Source: Malania oleifera (Eukaryota; Streptophyta; Magnoliopsida; Santalales; Ximeniaceae). From it: DNA of 64,000 nucleotides. Made by a program: the position numbers and the translations under genes. Every line of letters begins with the position of its first letter. The stretch's first letter is position 1. Below are positions 21,120 to 35,000 of this stretch, piece after piece. The stretch is taken from NCBI RefSeq assembly GCF_029873635.1, contig NC_080418.1, positions 8,275,562-8,339,561 of the forward strand, written 5' to 3'. The notes under the pieces were generated by a model. That model was not told where the DNA came from. It searched no databases and saw nothing but the letters and a program-made list of their open reading frames with translations.

Positions 21120-24100
21120 GTCAGTGTTCCATCTCACTTGAAGTTTGTGTGCCAAAATTGATGTTTGTTTGCTTGTGTTTTGGATGCTCGTAGTGGTTTT
21201 ACTGTTGTTTCGGGTTTTGTTGCGAAGCGATACTCTTTGATTCCATCAAATTTTTACATGCACGACTTGTTTAGTTTTGTTGTTTCGTTGATTTCCTGCT
21301 TGGTTGCCGTGAAAATGCAGTGGATTGAAAAAAATAAATAAAGAATAGTTAAACAGAGCCTGCTATTGTGGTATGGTGTTTGATTTGGGTAATTGGGTTA
21401 GCGGAGCTATTTTATTTATTTTATTGTCAAAAAAAAAAAAAAAAAAAAGGTATAATGGCCGTCGGATGAAGAAATCTGCCAGGATGTCCGTGCTTTTTAT
21501 TTTTTGAAAAAAGTAAGAAATGAGGGTCATCCGTCGGCTGATGAAAGAGGTTTGTGCATGAAAATTGCAAAGGATGCAAGGGTCTAACAGAAGACATGCA
21601 TGGGTGAAGCCCAAAATCACTTATCTGATATTTGGGAAGAAAAGATCTGCTTTGGCGTTGCGTTGTTTTTTTCATTGAAAAGGATTAGCAGATACTAGTA
21701 ACATTGGATCAATCCAGTATATTTGATCTGGGTTTTACACTGCACAAACTCTGACACTAACAAATCAATACGCAAGAATTGCATAATTTTGTTTTGTGTT
21801 GCATTTTATGCAAATCCACACAATCTAAATCATGGACCAAATTGCAAGCTCCTAAATACTGGATAAATCTATTTATATATTTTTTTAGTTATGTGCTCAT
21901 ACAATAATGATATTTAAGTCCACAAGGCACAAAAGAATTGCCCACCATTTAATTAACGATGTAAGAGGCAAAGAGCTGTTTTTTCTTTGTTTGAATTAAA
22001 CTACGCCATTTATTTTGTCAATCCAATGCTGACTTCAAAAAAATGTGATTGGGAACAGTAAGATTTGAAATTGATTTAGTATGTGTCTGCACAAAATAGG
22101 TTTATTTTCATCAATTTTATTTCTGTCTTTTAACAATGAGCACAATCAATATGTAGGATAATGATCATGGTTGAATAAAAACTAAAATCTCGAAGGAGGA
22201 CCATACTCAAAGAAAAGAGGATAATATTGAATAAGGTTGAAAATAACTAAAATCTATGCCATTATATTTAGCCTAGCTTATTCTGGTCTCTTCCATCCAA
22301 AAAAATAACTACACCTCGGAATATCTCCTTGGTGCCGTCCCCAGCTGAAGCTAATAGCTAGCCCTCTCTTGCCCCTTCAAGATGCTCCTCTAGTCACTTA
22401 TTTTGTAAAAGAGAGCAAAATAAATTTAGCACCTCAAATATATAAATAAAAATTCAAGCAATCCATTTTAATGGTTTGTTAATGAAAATAAGCGAGAAAT
22501 AACGAAAAGGCCTTCATGGGCTTCATTATGCACTTTGCAGTCTTCTATAGCCTTTTTATAATTTTGTGAGTTCCTTAGCATTTATGGATCCAAGGTTCTA
22601 TGCAAAGATTATTACATTATTTTTCGGAAAAATTATTTTTCCATTCATTTTTTCTACAACATAAAAATTTATTGCTGTGTTAAACTATACAAATATTTGG
22701 AATAGAATTCCAACATAGAGCCCCTTAGTATTCCAAATCGATTAGCTCAGTCAAGGTAACAAATAAGGCCCTCATCACTCTTTTGAAAGATTGGTGAAAC
22801 CCAGAAAGGGTTGGCTGGAAAACCATTGTTACCTGGGTTACTTCCCCCACTAGAATTGCAATCTAGATCGCATATACCAATTTGCAGGTTGATGGCATCT
22901 GGATCAATGGGGTTTGTGATCCAAATTGCCAAAAGTGGCTACCCAGTTCTCTTAACCATTTTTAAGTACAAATCATATGAAAATATTCAGAAATTTCAAA
23001 ACAAATAGTAAGAAAGATTTCAAACATTTGTTGAAGTTCAAGTTAGAGCTATGCTTGAACCTTGAATGGTAGAATCATAGGGTAGAGGGATGGTAGCTGT
23101 CAAATTGCTGCCGCAAGACTGCTGCTTTGAATCCTGCGAGTCTGTGACAGTGACAGAAGAGGGCTGTGAAGCATGCAACATTGAAAGAAGAAGGCTCAGG
23201 CTTCCTGCTGCTGCAATGGTGGATGGAGTCGAACAGGTAGAGAGAGGTAGAGAGAGAGAGAGAGAGAGAGAGAGATGTCTGAGTGATTGAGGAATTTCTG
23301 TCTCTTCACCCCCCTTTTTACATGCGAAACAAGTCTCACATTCATAACTAGAAAACTGTAGATTTGTGATGCTGTGCATTACTTGAGTACAACTCATGTA
23401 TTTTTAAATTAACTTATTTATTTAAAGAGTCCAACTACTTTATTCACTCAGTAACATAGTTCTATTAATAAAAAATGAACAAATTAATTTACGTTAAAAG
23501 AAATAAATAAATTTATTAATTAACTCTTGCTGCTCATATTAAATTATATACTTTAATTAAGGAAGAATGATAGTGATAAACGTACCCTGATTTGGCATAG
23601 TGTACCAACTAATGGACCCCATTAAGTGGTACAACACACCACAACCTGAAATCGCATACTGGATATGCTTATCCTTCCAAGAACTGTCTACTTAAGTATC
23701 ATAGACCATTCCTGCACTTGTATCACGACCCTGAATGCACCATGTTCCAGGTAACTATGATCAAAATATTGTACCTACCATGCCTAAGAAGGTATATCAT
23801 TCTTTGCTCTGATGTACAGGTTGTTTCATGAGATATCAAATTTATTCTCTTAGAGTTCAGTTGGATGGTGAGAAACATCAACCAATAAGCATCATTGGGT
23901 TAACTTAGCCCAGCCAGGTTACAAAATGCCGGTGTTTTAAAGTGGGTGGCTGGGTGGACTCATGCCTTGTTTTTTTTTTTTAAGTGAATCTGATCAAGTA
24001 TTATTCGAGAAGGACACAACGATGGACTTAATGACACATTAATGGGTGGTGGTTTTGTCATTTGTCTAATTAATAGTATATATATTTGATTAGGTGGTTA

Positions 24101-27100
24101 GGATTATTGTTAATAAGGTTGCTGTGTCTTAGAAAACCAAATTGTTTCTTATTGGGGAATGAATGGTGCTTTAGAACAAAAATATTTTTGAAGCAATGGA
24201 TGGTGCTTTTTTTGTAGGTGTGAAGTTCACCACAGGCCCCATTTTCCAGTGGTTAGGATGCATCTTAAGCATGATATGCACCCAAAAATATTTTATTGGT
24301 GCGTATTTGGTGCATGCTTGTTGCAATTTTGTATCTAAGTTGTTATGTGCAAATTGGCCCTGAAATCACATGTTGAACCATATCTCTGTGGTATCTAATT
24401 AGGTAACCACGTAGCTATTCAGATATGTAGCATTCCAATTATTTTTTCTTTCTTGTAATCACATATGTCTATTTCTATTTCTATTTAGCCACCTGCATTT
24501 GCGAAGGAAACACCTGAATCGATAAAAGAGTATATAGAGGAGAAATATCTCTTGCCAAGACTGGACCCTGAAGAATTTTCTCCACAAAAATGTGGTAGGC
24601 AGTGGGACTTTGATTGGTTTGATAAGGCAGAAGTACGGCCAGAGCCATCAGTGCCTCAATTTGTTGTGGTTCCTACATGGGAGTTGCCATTCAGACGGGC
24701 AAAGAAGGGATTGGTGCAAGGACAATGGGAACCTAGTTCAGTTGAGGTATGGGTTGTTTGTTTGCTCAATGTGATCATTCTATTTTACAAAAAAGATCCA
24801 ATTATTTTTACGTCAAGTGTTAAAATGTGTGACTTGATAGACATTGATAGCCCACAATCCAACAACTTAAGCTTTTAGATATAGCAATGTTTTAAAATGC
24901 TCACTTGAGGCTCACCTTCAGATGAGGCATGTCTAAAGCGCCTTGAACTCAATCTAAAATACCAAATCCCAAAAAGGCCAATGGATTACACACAGAGGCT
25001 TATGCATTTGTGCAAAAGACATGCCTTTTGTGCCTTCTTAGTTGAGGCTACTTATTTTGAGTGTGTGATTCTCAAGTTAGATTTGGCTAGAAAATTTAGC
25101 TATATGTTTATATAAAAGAGAGGTCATACTATGAGTTGATTTCTAAAACTCTTGGGTCTCAGTCTTTCCAAAATAATAGAGAGTTGCATCTTGGATCTTG
25201 AAAATAATTTGAACTATAATGATATTGCTATCTCTTGCATGATGTATTCAATGATTTCAAGTTAGTTTTTTTGAATGGCCAACAAATAATTTACGAATAA
25301 TAAATTTTTTTTGCATTTTTTAAATTTTGTTAATTTTTCTTTGTTTAAAAAATATATGTGATTTATTTGCATTTATTTATTTTAATCTAAAAATGAAATT
25401 CTAGAAACGCTCATGTCTCAATGCCTTAAGGCTCATGGCTTGCCTCTTAAGGGTTAAATTCCCGTGCTTTATGCCTTTGCCTTTTAAAACACTGAGGTAA
25501 AGTATTGATTTGATATGTATTGAACTCTTGGTTCTATTATTGTTGCCTATCTTTGTCGTCTATTTGTAAAAAAAAAAAAAATAGAATTCTTGTTCTCCAT
25601 AATGAGTGTTATTCATTGTTAATTTATCTCTCCCCATTCAATCGAGCAGCACTTGTTGGGGATTCTTTTGGTTTACAGCCAAACAGCGTAAGCTTTTGGT
25701 TTAAGTAATGATTTGGTGATAAGATATCAAGATACTAAGTTTAAAAAAAGAAAAAAGAAAAAAAAGAAAGAAACCTGAGTTTTTTGCTTATAATCCTGGT
25801 CTAGGTGGAGTTATCAGAACTAGTGGTTGCAGCTCAAGATTCTGGAGCCTCGCCACGTGTGACTGGATCTTCGAAGGATTATGTTAGGGGTACCATTAAC
25901 AACCGTCCTTTTCGCCCTGGTGGTTTGGAGAATTCTCAATCTTTAGGAAGGGTTCTTCCTCCTGGTGCATCAAATGGTGAATGGGTACGTGAAGTTCTCA
26001 ATGGTGGTCCTGCTCAGTCCATTCCTCCAAGCTTCAAGCAAGGTTTGGATCTTGGCGATCTCAAGGTAAGTCTATTCGATTTATTATTAAAAACTCTAAA
26101 CAAAACCCTGATTCCTCATTTTGTAAAGCTTTTTGATATTGTTTTCTCTTTTTAAGGTCCATTCGTACTCTTGGAATGTTCATAAGGAGCAAAGTGTGTT
26201 TAACAGTGCAACAGATGAAAATCTGGTCAGTTGTTACTGTGCTGTGATGTTTTTTATATAGACTAGCAAAAACTGTATCAGCGTCTATTTGTTTCCATTA
26301 TAATATCTGGGCCACTAAATATAGTCTTTAGCTTATAGAATACGTGTATGTGTCATGTATGCTCGTTTAAACTTCTTTAGAAACATTTTTTGGTGGCACC
26401 TTACCTCAAATGCTTGACTAAATCTTAATGTGTGTATAATATTTGCAGAATGAGTTGTCTGTGCAGTTCGATGACTTATTCAAGAAAGCTTGGGAAGAGG
26501 ATGTTGTTGTTGCAGAATATAAGGGAGATGGTGTGTATGATTTGCACTTCGATTTTGTCGTACCCAGTAATTCATATTACATTATGATCCATTGGCTAAG
26601 GGCTTCCTATGAGCTAAGCTGAGTAGACCTTATCTAGTTGTGCTTGGGATATTGAAGTATGGCAAATCTGGTCTAACTTCAGGATAATTAATCTTCTGGC
26701 GGATTTGGTTTTGGCTCGTCTCAGATGTTCTGGCCTCAACTTATTTCAAGTTCTTTCAGTTAAGTTGAGGTTGTGCACTTGTTATGAGTTGGTCTTTCAT
26801 ATCACGGTTTCAGAAGGGTAGGACACATTGACATATTAGATTGGCATATAATTTCAAAATTTTATGGCTTAAGGGTCGAAGAAGTAGCCTTTCTGTGAAG
26901 CCCTATGTTGACAAATGTGGAAGATGGAATAATTTTGAAAGGAGACTTGGAAAAAGTCATGGAATTATTGTGGCTGCTGAACATTTCAGGAAAATTTTAG
27001 TTCTAATTTGAGTGCAGAAAATATTTCTGTTTGGGTAAAAGAAGCTTATGTTGTTATTATGGAAGTATTAAGAACAATTTTTTAGTAATTTGGATGATTT

Positions 27101-30100
27101 GTGAATATTTTTGGAGTGTTAAATTGCACAGAGTATCTGGTTTCATCTGATTAGTGAAGCTAGTGGGCAAAATTGGTAGATTCTTTTGCCAGAAATGAAT
27201 CCCTGGAAGCAAGTTTGCTCCAGTGAAAAGTATTAGCTGTTATTATTTCTTTTTGTTTATCTATAGCACTCATATTATTGAAGGAAATAAAGAGAAATCT
27301 AATTGTGCACATTAGGGTGAGAGAGAGGGAGGGAGGAACATGATTTGAGAGAAATGAACCACATAGTTCCAAGACAGATGGACAAACTTGATATGAGAAA
27401 ACTAAAGTTCCACTCACGTTTGGTTATCTTGTTAAGTTGATTATGTCACTGGATGATGGGTCTGACAATTGTCATCTCATTAGTGTTGGCAATCTATGAT
27501 TTAAGGGAATGAACACGAGCTATGTTGAGTTATACATGGACACTGATGTCAGGAACAGCAACTCTCCACCATCTGCACCTGAATATAATATTGCTACATA
27601 TATAATTTTATTTGTTTATTTACTGAACTGGACGTTTATTTAAATTTTTTTAAATGTCTGTTTGCATACAAAACATCAGGAGAGAATGTAAAAACATTAA
27701 AAATTGTAGCAATTTATTGGCATCCTTACAAAAGGTCTATTAGCAAGTGTGTGGAAACTTCTGATGTTGTCTAAACAAGTATCGGAGTTGGGTGGACATT
27801 TGTGTTGTCTTGGATGTGTTGGCCCCATAGTTGTCTTTAGAGAGATTATTTCAAGTATAAGGCAATGTTGACATGAAAATTGAGTCTCTGAGAAATAGTT
27901 TCCTAAAGCTGTGGAATTCTTTTGTCTTTTTCCCACATTCTTTCTAATGTCAGCACTGTTTGTGAAGGTCATTTGTCAGATCCAGAGTCTGTTAAGTCAG
28001 AAAATGAAGTCAGTGAGGTGGATGTGGCTAGTGGTATTCAGGACTCTGAGTCTGTTTTGCTGGATGAGATTCTGTCAGTTGAGTCCAGAGAATCTGCATC
28101 AGGAGCAGATGGAACTGGTGATGGTGGTGGACAACAGCAGAAAGAGGTAACATTTATAAAGTAGGAGCTTATGACAACTCTTTTACATGTTAACAATATC
28201 ATGTTTATTGATTTGCAGCGTGCCACTCTCCCTGCTTTATATTTAATTCTTTTTATTAATGGATGTGCTGTAGGCCTGGGCTGTTAGTGGAAGTCGTGAA
28301 GGGATTGCTGATCATTTTCATGAACTTGTTCCTGACCTTGCGCTTGATTTTCCTTTTGAGTTGGATAAATTCCAAAAGGAGGTATTAATTGATTCATATG
28401 CACATTCATGTACATACGCCATTCATCTATTTGGTTGCTTATGGTTGTGTAGAAAAGATTGTATTTTTGGAAAAGCAACTTCGTGCCAACAGATGAAGAA
28501 GTTGCAAATAAAGTTTACCCTACTTTAGGACTCATCCTTTGGTTCTTTAATTGCTAATGTAATTCCCACATGCTAAAAAGATGGATTTTTTAAATATAGT
28601 GTCATTGGGGCGACTGAAATTTTCATTCCTTGACAAATCCATTAGCCAATCTCTTTTTATGGGTTTGGTTACTTGTTATGTTCAAAAAATGAAAGAGTTT
28701 TAGGCAGTCATGTTTGACAAGACTCAAGAGTAATCATCCTCTAAAATGATTTTCAAACGTAGAATCAGAATTTGTACTTTAAAAAAAATTACAGAGATGG
28801 TGCCACAGCACCTTTTTGTTTCTTCTTCTAACAGTTTTTCAATTCAGTATTAAGAATTTTTTTTTCTATTATTCTCAGAATTTTGTCATTTCTCATTAAA
28901 ATTTTTTGCTATATTAGTAGGGTTAGCTATTGTTTAAATCTACATAAATTAATTCTTGTGCATATCCTTCATGTCCTGCACAAGTAGTTATATTGGTCAT
29001 ACTCTATATTCTAGAAGTGGCTTGAATGAGCCTTTTTCTCTCTGAAATTGCAGGCTATCTATTATCTTGAAAGAGGGGACTCTGTTTTTGTGGCAGCCCA
29101 CACATCAGCTGGAAAGACTGTTGTTGCGGAATATGCATTTGCTTTGGCATCAAAGGTTTACCCTTTTGTCATTTTCTTTTTGTCCTTATGGTGTCATTGA
29201 ATTTAGTTCACTGATTGAAATCTTTAATGAATATTGTTTTTTTTCTGATCTTCAGAAGTTTAAAGCTCTTTCTCGAGCACCATCAGTTTTACATTCGACC
29301 TTGTACTGTTACTAATTTATCTGAATTTTTAAATATATGTTTATCAAATGCAGCATTGCACAAGAGCTGTTTATACTGCTCCCATTAAAACCATCAGCAA
29401 CCAGAAGTACAGGGATTTCTGTGGGAAGTTTGATGTTGGCCTTCTGACTGGGGATGTTAGCTTGAGGCCAGAAGCTTCTTGTCTCATTATGACCACTGAA
29501 ATATTGAGGTCAATGCTCTACAAGGGTGCTGATATTATACGTGACATTGAATGGGTAAAGGGGCTATTTTTGTGTGGTATTTTATTTCAAAGCAGTTTCC
29601 CTTTTGTATAGACATTCGTTACTTACCTGCACTTATCTGTTTTCCCTTTTTCTATTTTGTATTCCTGAGATACTTTTTTGTTGCTTGGTTGTAGGTTATT
29701 TTTGATGAAGTGCACTATGTTAATGACGTTGAAAGAGGTGTTGTTTGGGAAGAAGTTATTATCATGCTTCCAAGGCATATCAACATTGTCCTCCTTTCAG
29801 CAACAGTAGTGACTTCTCGAGTTTTTTTGTTGTTGTTTACATCTGTCTTTGCATTGTAGTTTAGATAAGTTGTTTATAAAAATGATGGCAGTTTGATGAT
29901 TAGATGAAGTTTTTTTGTTTGCTTATCGTTGTTATAAATTGTAACTTTGCGCCAAATTGAAAGAGATTGGTTTAATTTTAGTGGCTTGAAAAAATTAAAT
30001 TTCTCTGCAACTCGACTCTCTCACAATGAGTCCTCTTTTTCTCTCTCTTGCAAAGTCTTCTTTACCTCTCATTTCACTCTCGTTGTTCTCTATGGTGCTG

Positions 30101-32002
30101 TTAGTTCTTGAGAAAAATTGGCAATGGAATCATTGGGTAAGACTTCCATCAGTTGTGGCAACCTAGTTTTCGCATGTTGTTTTGCTACTTATTGAAAGTT
30201 GGTAATGGTTTTCAAAGCTTTCCGGGAGGTTATAAGAACAATTGGATTGTGACTCGTGTGACATGGGCACGAAAGTTTTTCGGATTAAGGCATGAATGAA
30301 GGGGTTAGAGGTTTTGTTTGTTCCTGAGGGGTCCAAAGGCAACAGATGACTTTGTCTTGGGGAATAATTTAGTGCTATGGTGTGGTCTTTTCTTCCTGGC
30401 ACTGATGGTGAAGGTAGCAAAAAAATCAATGAGAATTGCTCTTGGAGTCAGGTTTCAAGGATGTGTCAGAGGCTGGAGCTTTAGCAGGTTCTAAGCAAGT
30501 TTGTGGCCGCTGTAGGGGAAAGATGCAAGAGGAAGTCCTTCAGGTTTCTTCGCATGAAGCGATTCATGATTAGTTGCAGTTGCTAGCAAGAAGGATTCTG
30601 GTTGGGGAGTTGATTCTAGAGGCTGCTATTGTTTCCTTTGCAGAAGAAGGGTTGATGAAGGTTGGGTGGGTTGGGCCTGGGCCTTTTATGAATATTTAAG
30701 ACCTGGGCCGTATGCTAGATAGTAATGAAGGTCTCTTTAAACCCTTGCTGTTGGGCCAGTCAGTTAAACAAGCCCATAACGAGGATTATGTTTCTAATTT
30801 GGGTTTTTTTAACAAGAAAAATAATCTTCGGGGTAAGTCTCAGTTGGGCCAACTTAATGGGCAGGCCCAAAAATCAGGCCCCCAATTTTAATGAAGCCCA
30901 TGGTCATTCTTTAGAAACTTGTGAGATGGTGGGACTCCATCAACCTTTGGAGTAGAAGCAAGATGCTACCATCACAGTGCTTCACTTGTCTTCAAGTAAG
31001 ATCCACGGTAGCCAAGAGGAGAGAAGTAGTTGCTCCGAAAACATAAGAGAGAAAGAAGTGCAATTAGAAAGGTTTTGATTCTAAAAATATAACAACTATT
31101 ATAGAGGGAAGTTTTTCTCCTGTAGAGGAGAGGATCGTTAGTGCCAAACTGTTGGGGATGAAATAGGGGGAGTTTCCTCTAAGAGTCATAATACTTGTGA
31201 GGATGAAATTTAGGATTTTATTGCTAGTTTGGAGTGAAATACAGATGACAAGGGAGTAAATTCAGATAATTTGAGGAGTCAAAAAGGTTATGCTCGCCGT
31301 ATGGAAGTGCAAGCGGGTTTTGAAATGAGGAAGAAAATCGAGATTCTTCTAAGGAGAGAATAAAAAAAAAAAAAAATATCAAAAGAGATTGAGAAGGTGT
31401 TTCTAAGTATAGTGGAGGAGCCAATTGATGAGAGGGCTAACACTTGCAAGGATAAAAAGAGGTGAGAGGATGTCTCAGATGATGATAGTGCAGGCAGCAG
31501 TGATTTGAATGTGACAAGGGTTTACTTTGGGATGAGATTTGGGATCAGCAAGGCTATTCTTCCATGTTCTGACTCTTCTTCTGATTGACTTGAGGTCTTA
31601 TCTCATGTGCTGCTGCCTCCATTGGAAGGTTTGGATGGAATTAGTATTTTTGAGGATGATTTTTCAGTTAAAGAGCAAGTGGTTAGTGATGGAATACTGC
31701 CCACTCCTGTTCAAGGGATTTCTAGGAAGGACCATCAAACTCAGATTTTATTGGATAATTTGGGCCTCAAATTATCTGATTATGGAGGAAATGAAGTTCA
31801 GCTTGATGGTGGTAAATCTAAGGTGAAGAAGGGTCAGTGGCAATTAGCTAATTTGAAGTGTTTGAACAATGATGGGAAGGGATCAAAGAGGGTTTTCTTG
31901 GTTAATTTTAGTTATTTATTTTTTTTATTTTTTAATTTCGTTCAGTTTTTTCTTTTGTTTTTCTGTCTCTTTTTGAGGATTTCATGTCCTCACACTGATT
32001 GT

Positions 32003-32039
<37 letters not shown>

Positions 32040-35000
32040 ATACCTTCTTTTCTATTAGAAAAGAAAACTTTGTGCCAAATTTTGATGACTGCCTGTTGAT
32101 TCATCTTGTGCAATGACAACCAATTGAGCTTCACTTATCAACTAAAATGAGATACTACTTATTCTGGACTATTTTAGCTATTTTAAGTTCTAGTGTTGCG
32201 TTTCCTGCTTACTCAAATTATTGAGGTGCAGCTGAGTGGAGATCAACCACTATACTTGGTTGTGAATTGTCATTGTTATTAAGTCAAAATGGTTGGTTGT
32301 TGTAAGTTGTAACATAAGTTATGAAAATGATAGTATGTTAGATTTTTTACTTCAATGAGTGATAATTGCCTTCATATTTCTTTGCCTAGGTTTTAGCAGA
32401 CAAGAGAAGGTTGCATAAGCATATTATTTTTGGTATTTAAGTTGATATTAATGTGAAAGGTGTTTTCTGCTGCATCCTTTTATTTGCTATGCACCTAGTC
32501 TATTTTTCCCTTGAATGACAAAAGAAATATTTAATAGCACTTAAAAAATTTGTTGTTTTGTTTCCCCCTTCCTTGCCCGATACACATTGGGTCTGTTTGC
32601 CAGGGAAGCTTTCTTTCCTAAAGATATTCATATTGTGTATACATTGGGGGGCGACTGATTTTTAGCAATGTTTTGGAACTGGACCAGATTGGTTGATTGA
32701 ACTGGGAACTAGCTCCTTATCTGCGCTCCTTCTTATTGGATTTTTGAGTAGTTAAAAAATAAGTGGAGTTTGGAAGAAACTGACAAACTGGATGGACCAG
32801 TTGAACTGGATAGAACCAGGGTCCCGACTCTCTTTTCATTTTTGCACGTTTTGAGGCATTTTCTTCCCAGATCATGGTTTTTGTGCTAGCAAATTCCACT
32901 GAATTATTGCTCACTTAAGAGCACAGCAAAGATTAACTCCCAGACTGGTAGATGTTGAGTTGCCAGCAGCTTATCAATTTCCAGGGACATTACAAGTTCC
33001 TGCAATTCCGTGGTCTTGAACCTTAATAGACTGACGTTGCTCAAGTGAAAGTGAATTGGGGAGAGGGGGGGGGGGTGGGTGAGGATATAAAGTTGTTGCA
33101 TGCTACTCAAGATTAAAAATAAAAATAAATAATATGTTATAAATTGTTAGAGGTAATTTATGTCTTTTAGTATTATTATTATTATTAAGTGTGTTAGTAT
33201 GTTAATTAGTGAGAGTTAGTAAGGGTATTATCGTCATTATAATGTACTTAATTTGTGTTATAAACAGAGGGAGAGACCTATCTTCAAGTTAGGTCATTCA
33301 TTTTAATCAACATGGAATCAGAGTGTGATCCAACCTAAACCCTATTCTTCTCAGCTGTTGCCGGAAAAGCCTTTCCCGCCGCTGTCCTTCTCAGTTCCAT
33401 CTCCACCCCTTCTTATTTCACAAAACCAACTATATACCCAAACAGAGAACCCTCCGAACCCCATTGCCGGAAAAGCTGCCATGTGCTGGCCAATTTCCAG
33501 CCGTGCCAACCCCATGCCCCGGCGCAAGTGAGTTTCCGGCCACCTTTTTATTTATTTTTTATTTTTTTAATACCTTTGCCATGGTCTGATTCCTTCTATA
33601 GACAATATTATCAAGTTGTTGGGCCTGTTTTTTGCTAAAAAATCCAACCTTTTTTGACCATGCACTCGCAGTGCTCCCTTAATCTCTGTTTGGGGTTTGT
33701 GAAGGCTTCTTTGTGAGTTTCTTGGAGCAGTGGCAGTGTTCGTATGTCCAGTTGTGAGGCTGTGGCAGTGCTATATCAGCTGGTGAGTCGTTCACCTTGT
33801 TCGTGGTTGTGTTGGTGCTTCACATAGTTTGTGATTGTCATGATTTGTTTTGATTGTTCTTCTTGTTTGACATTGGCGTGGCTGCTGGTTTGTGAGTGTT
33901 GGGATGGAGTCTATGAATCCCAAAAATTTGTTTCCTACATCACTGCCACAGATAACGACTCAAAAGTTGGATGGAAAGAACTATGTTCAATGGTCTGAAG
34001 CTATTCGGGTTTATGTAGCAGGATTAGGAAAATTTGACCACTTGCTCCAATTTGATCCTTCTGATGAGAAGAGAAAAGAAGTGTGGGTTCAAGAAGATGC
34101 CTTGATTATTTCCCTCTTATAGAGTTCAATGGAGCCACAGATTGCATGGATTTGTATGCATCTAGATACGTGCAAAGAGATTTGGGATTCTATCAAGCTT
34201 CTATACTCTAATAACATTACATGTATGTATGATTTATCCCAGGAGTACTTTTAGTTACACTGAGGGGATAGGTGTATTGTAGATTATTTTGGAGAGATGA
34301 AGCGTATTTATGAAGAGCTTAACATCGTGCAACCTATAATTGCCAACGTTTGTGAGATGCTGGAGCAAAGGGAGTAGATGATGGTCCTTCATGTTCTAGC
34401 AGGCTTGAGACTCGAGTTTGAGGCAGTCCTGTCGTAGATACTTAGTAGTGTTGAGCTGCCATCATTTGCTGATGCTTATTCTCGTGTCCGTTGTGCTTCC
34501 TTTAGCACGCATTCTCCTGCTCTTGCATCTAGCTCTGAGAGGACAGCCTTTGCTACGCAGGGTGATTCTAGTTCTCTACCAAACAACCACAAAAGTTATC
34601 AAGGTGGTTCTAGTGGTTGTGGTGGTAGAGACGGGCAAGGTAGAGGTACTCCTCGCAAGTGCATAAATTGTGGATGGAGTAATCATACTATTTAGAACTG
34701 CTGGTATGTCCACAGTAGACTTTCATGTATTGCCAATGCAGCCCCCACCGGCTTCACACCTTTGGAGGCGGCCAATGCAGCCACTACCAAACTCCTCACT
34801 TTTGGGGCCGAGTGGGGGGCAACGTACTATATCCATGTTAGAGGAAGAGTATTCCAAGTTCCAACAGGTGGAGGGCGTGAAGCTGGTGGACTCTTATCAC
34901 TTGCTATCTCCTTCTACCACCTGCACTGCTGCTGCCACACCTTTCCAAATTCATTTTCGCCTTGGCCATCCTTTACTGAAAAAGTTTAAATGTCTTGTTC

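Noticed and set aside
23038..23397. 119-codon minus-strand frame in intron 1 as a gene.
   Set aside because: It is composed largely of a (GA)n-encoded SLSLSLS run and serine-rich low complexity, with no recognised domain.
32660..32830. MITE starting caatgttttggaactggacc.
   Set aside because: The left end resembles known MITE ends, but I could not find a matching inverted end or duplication.
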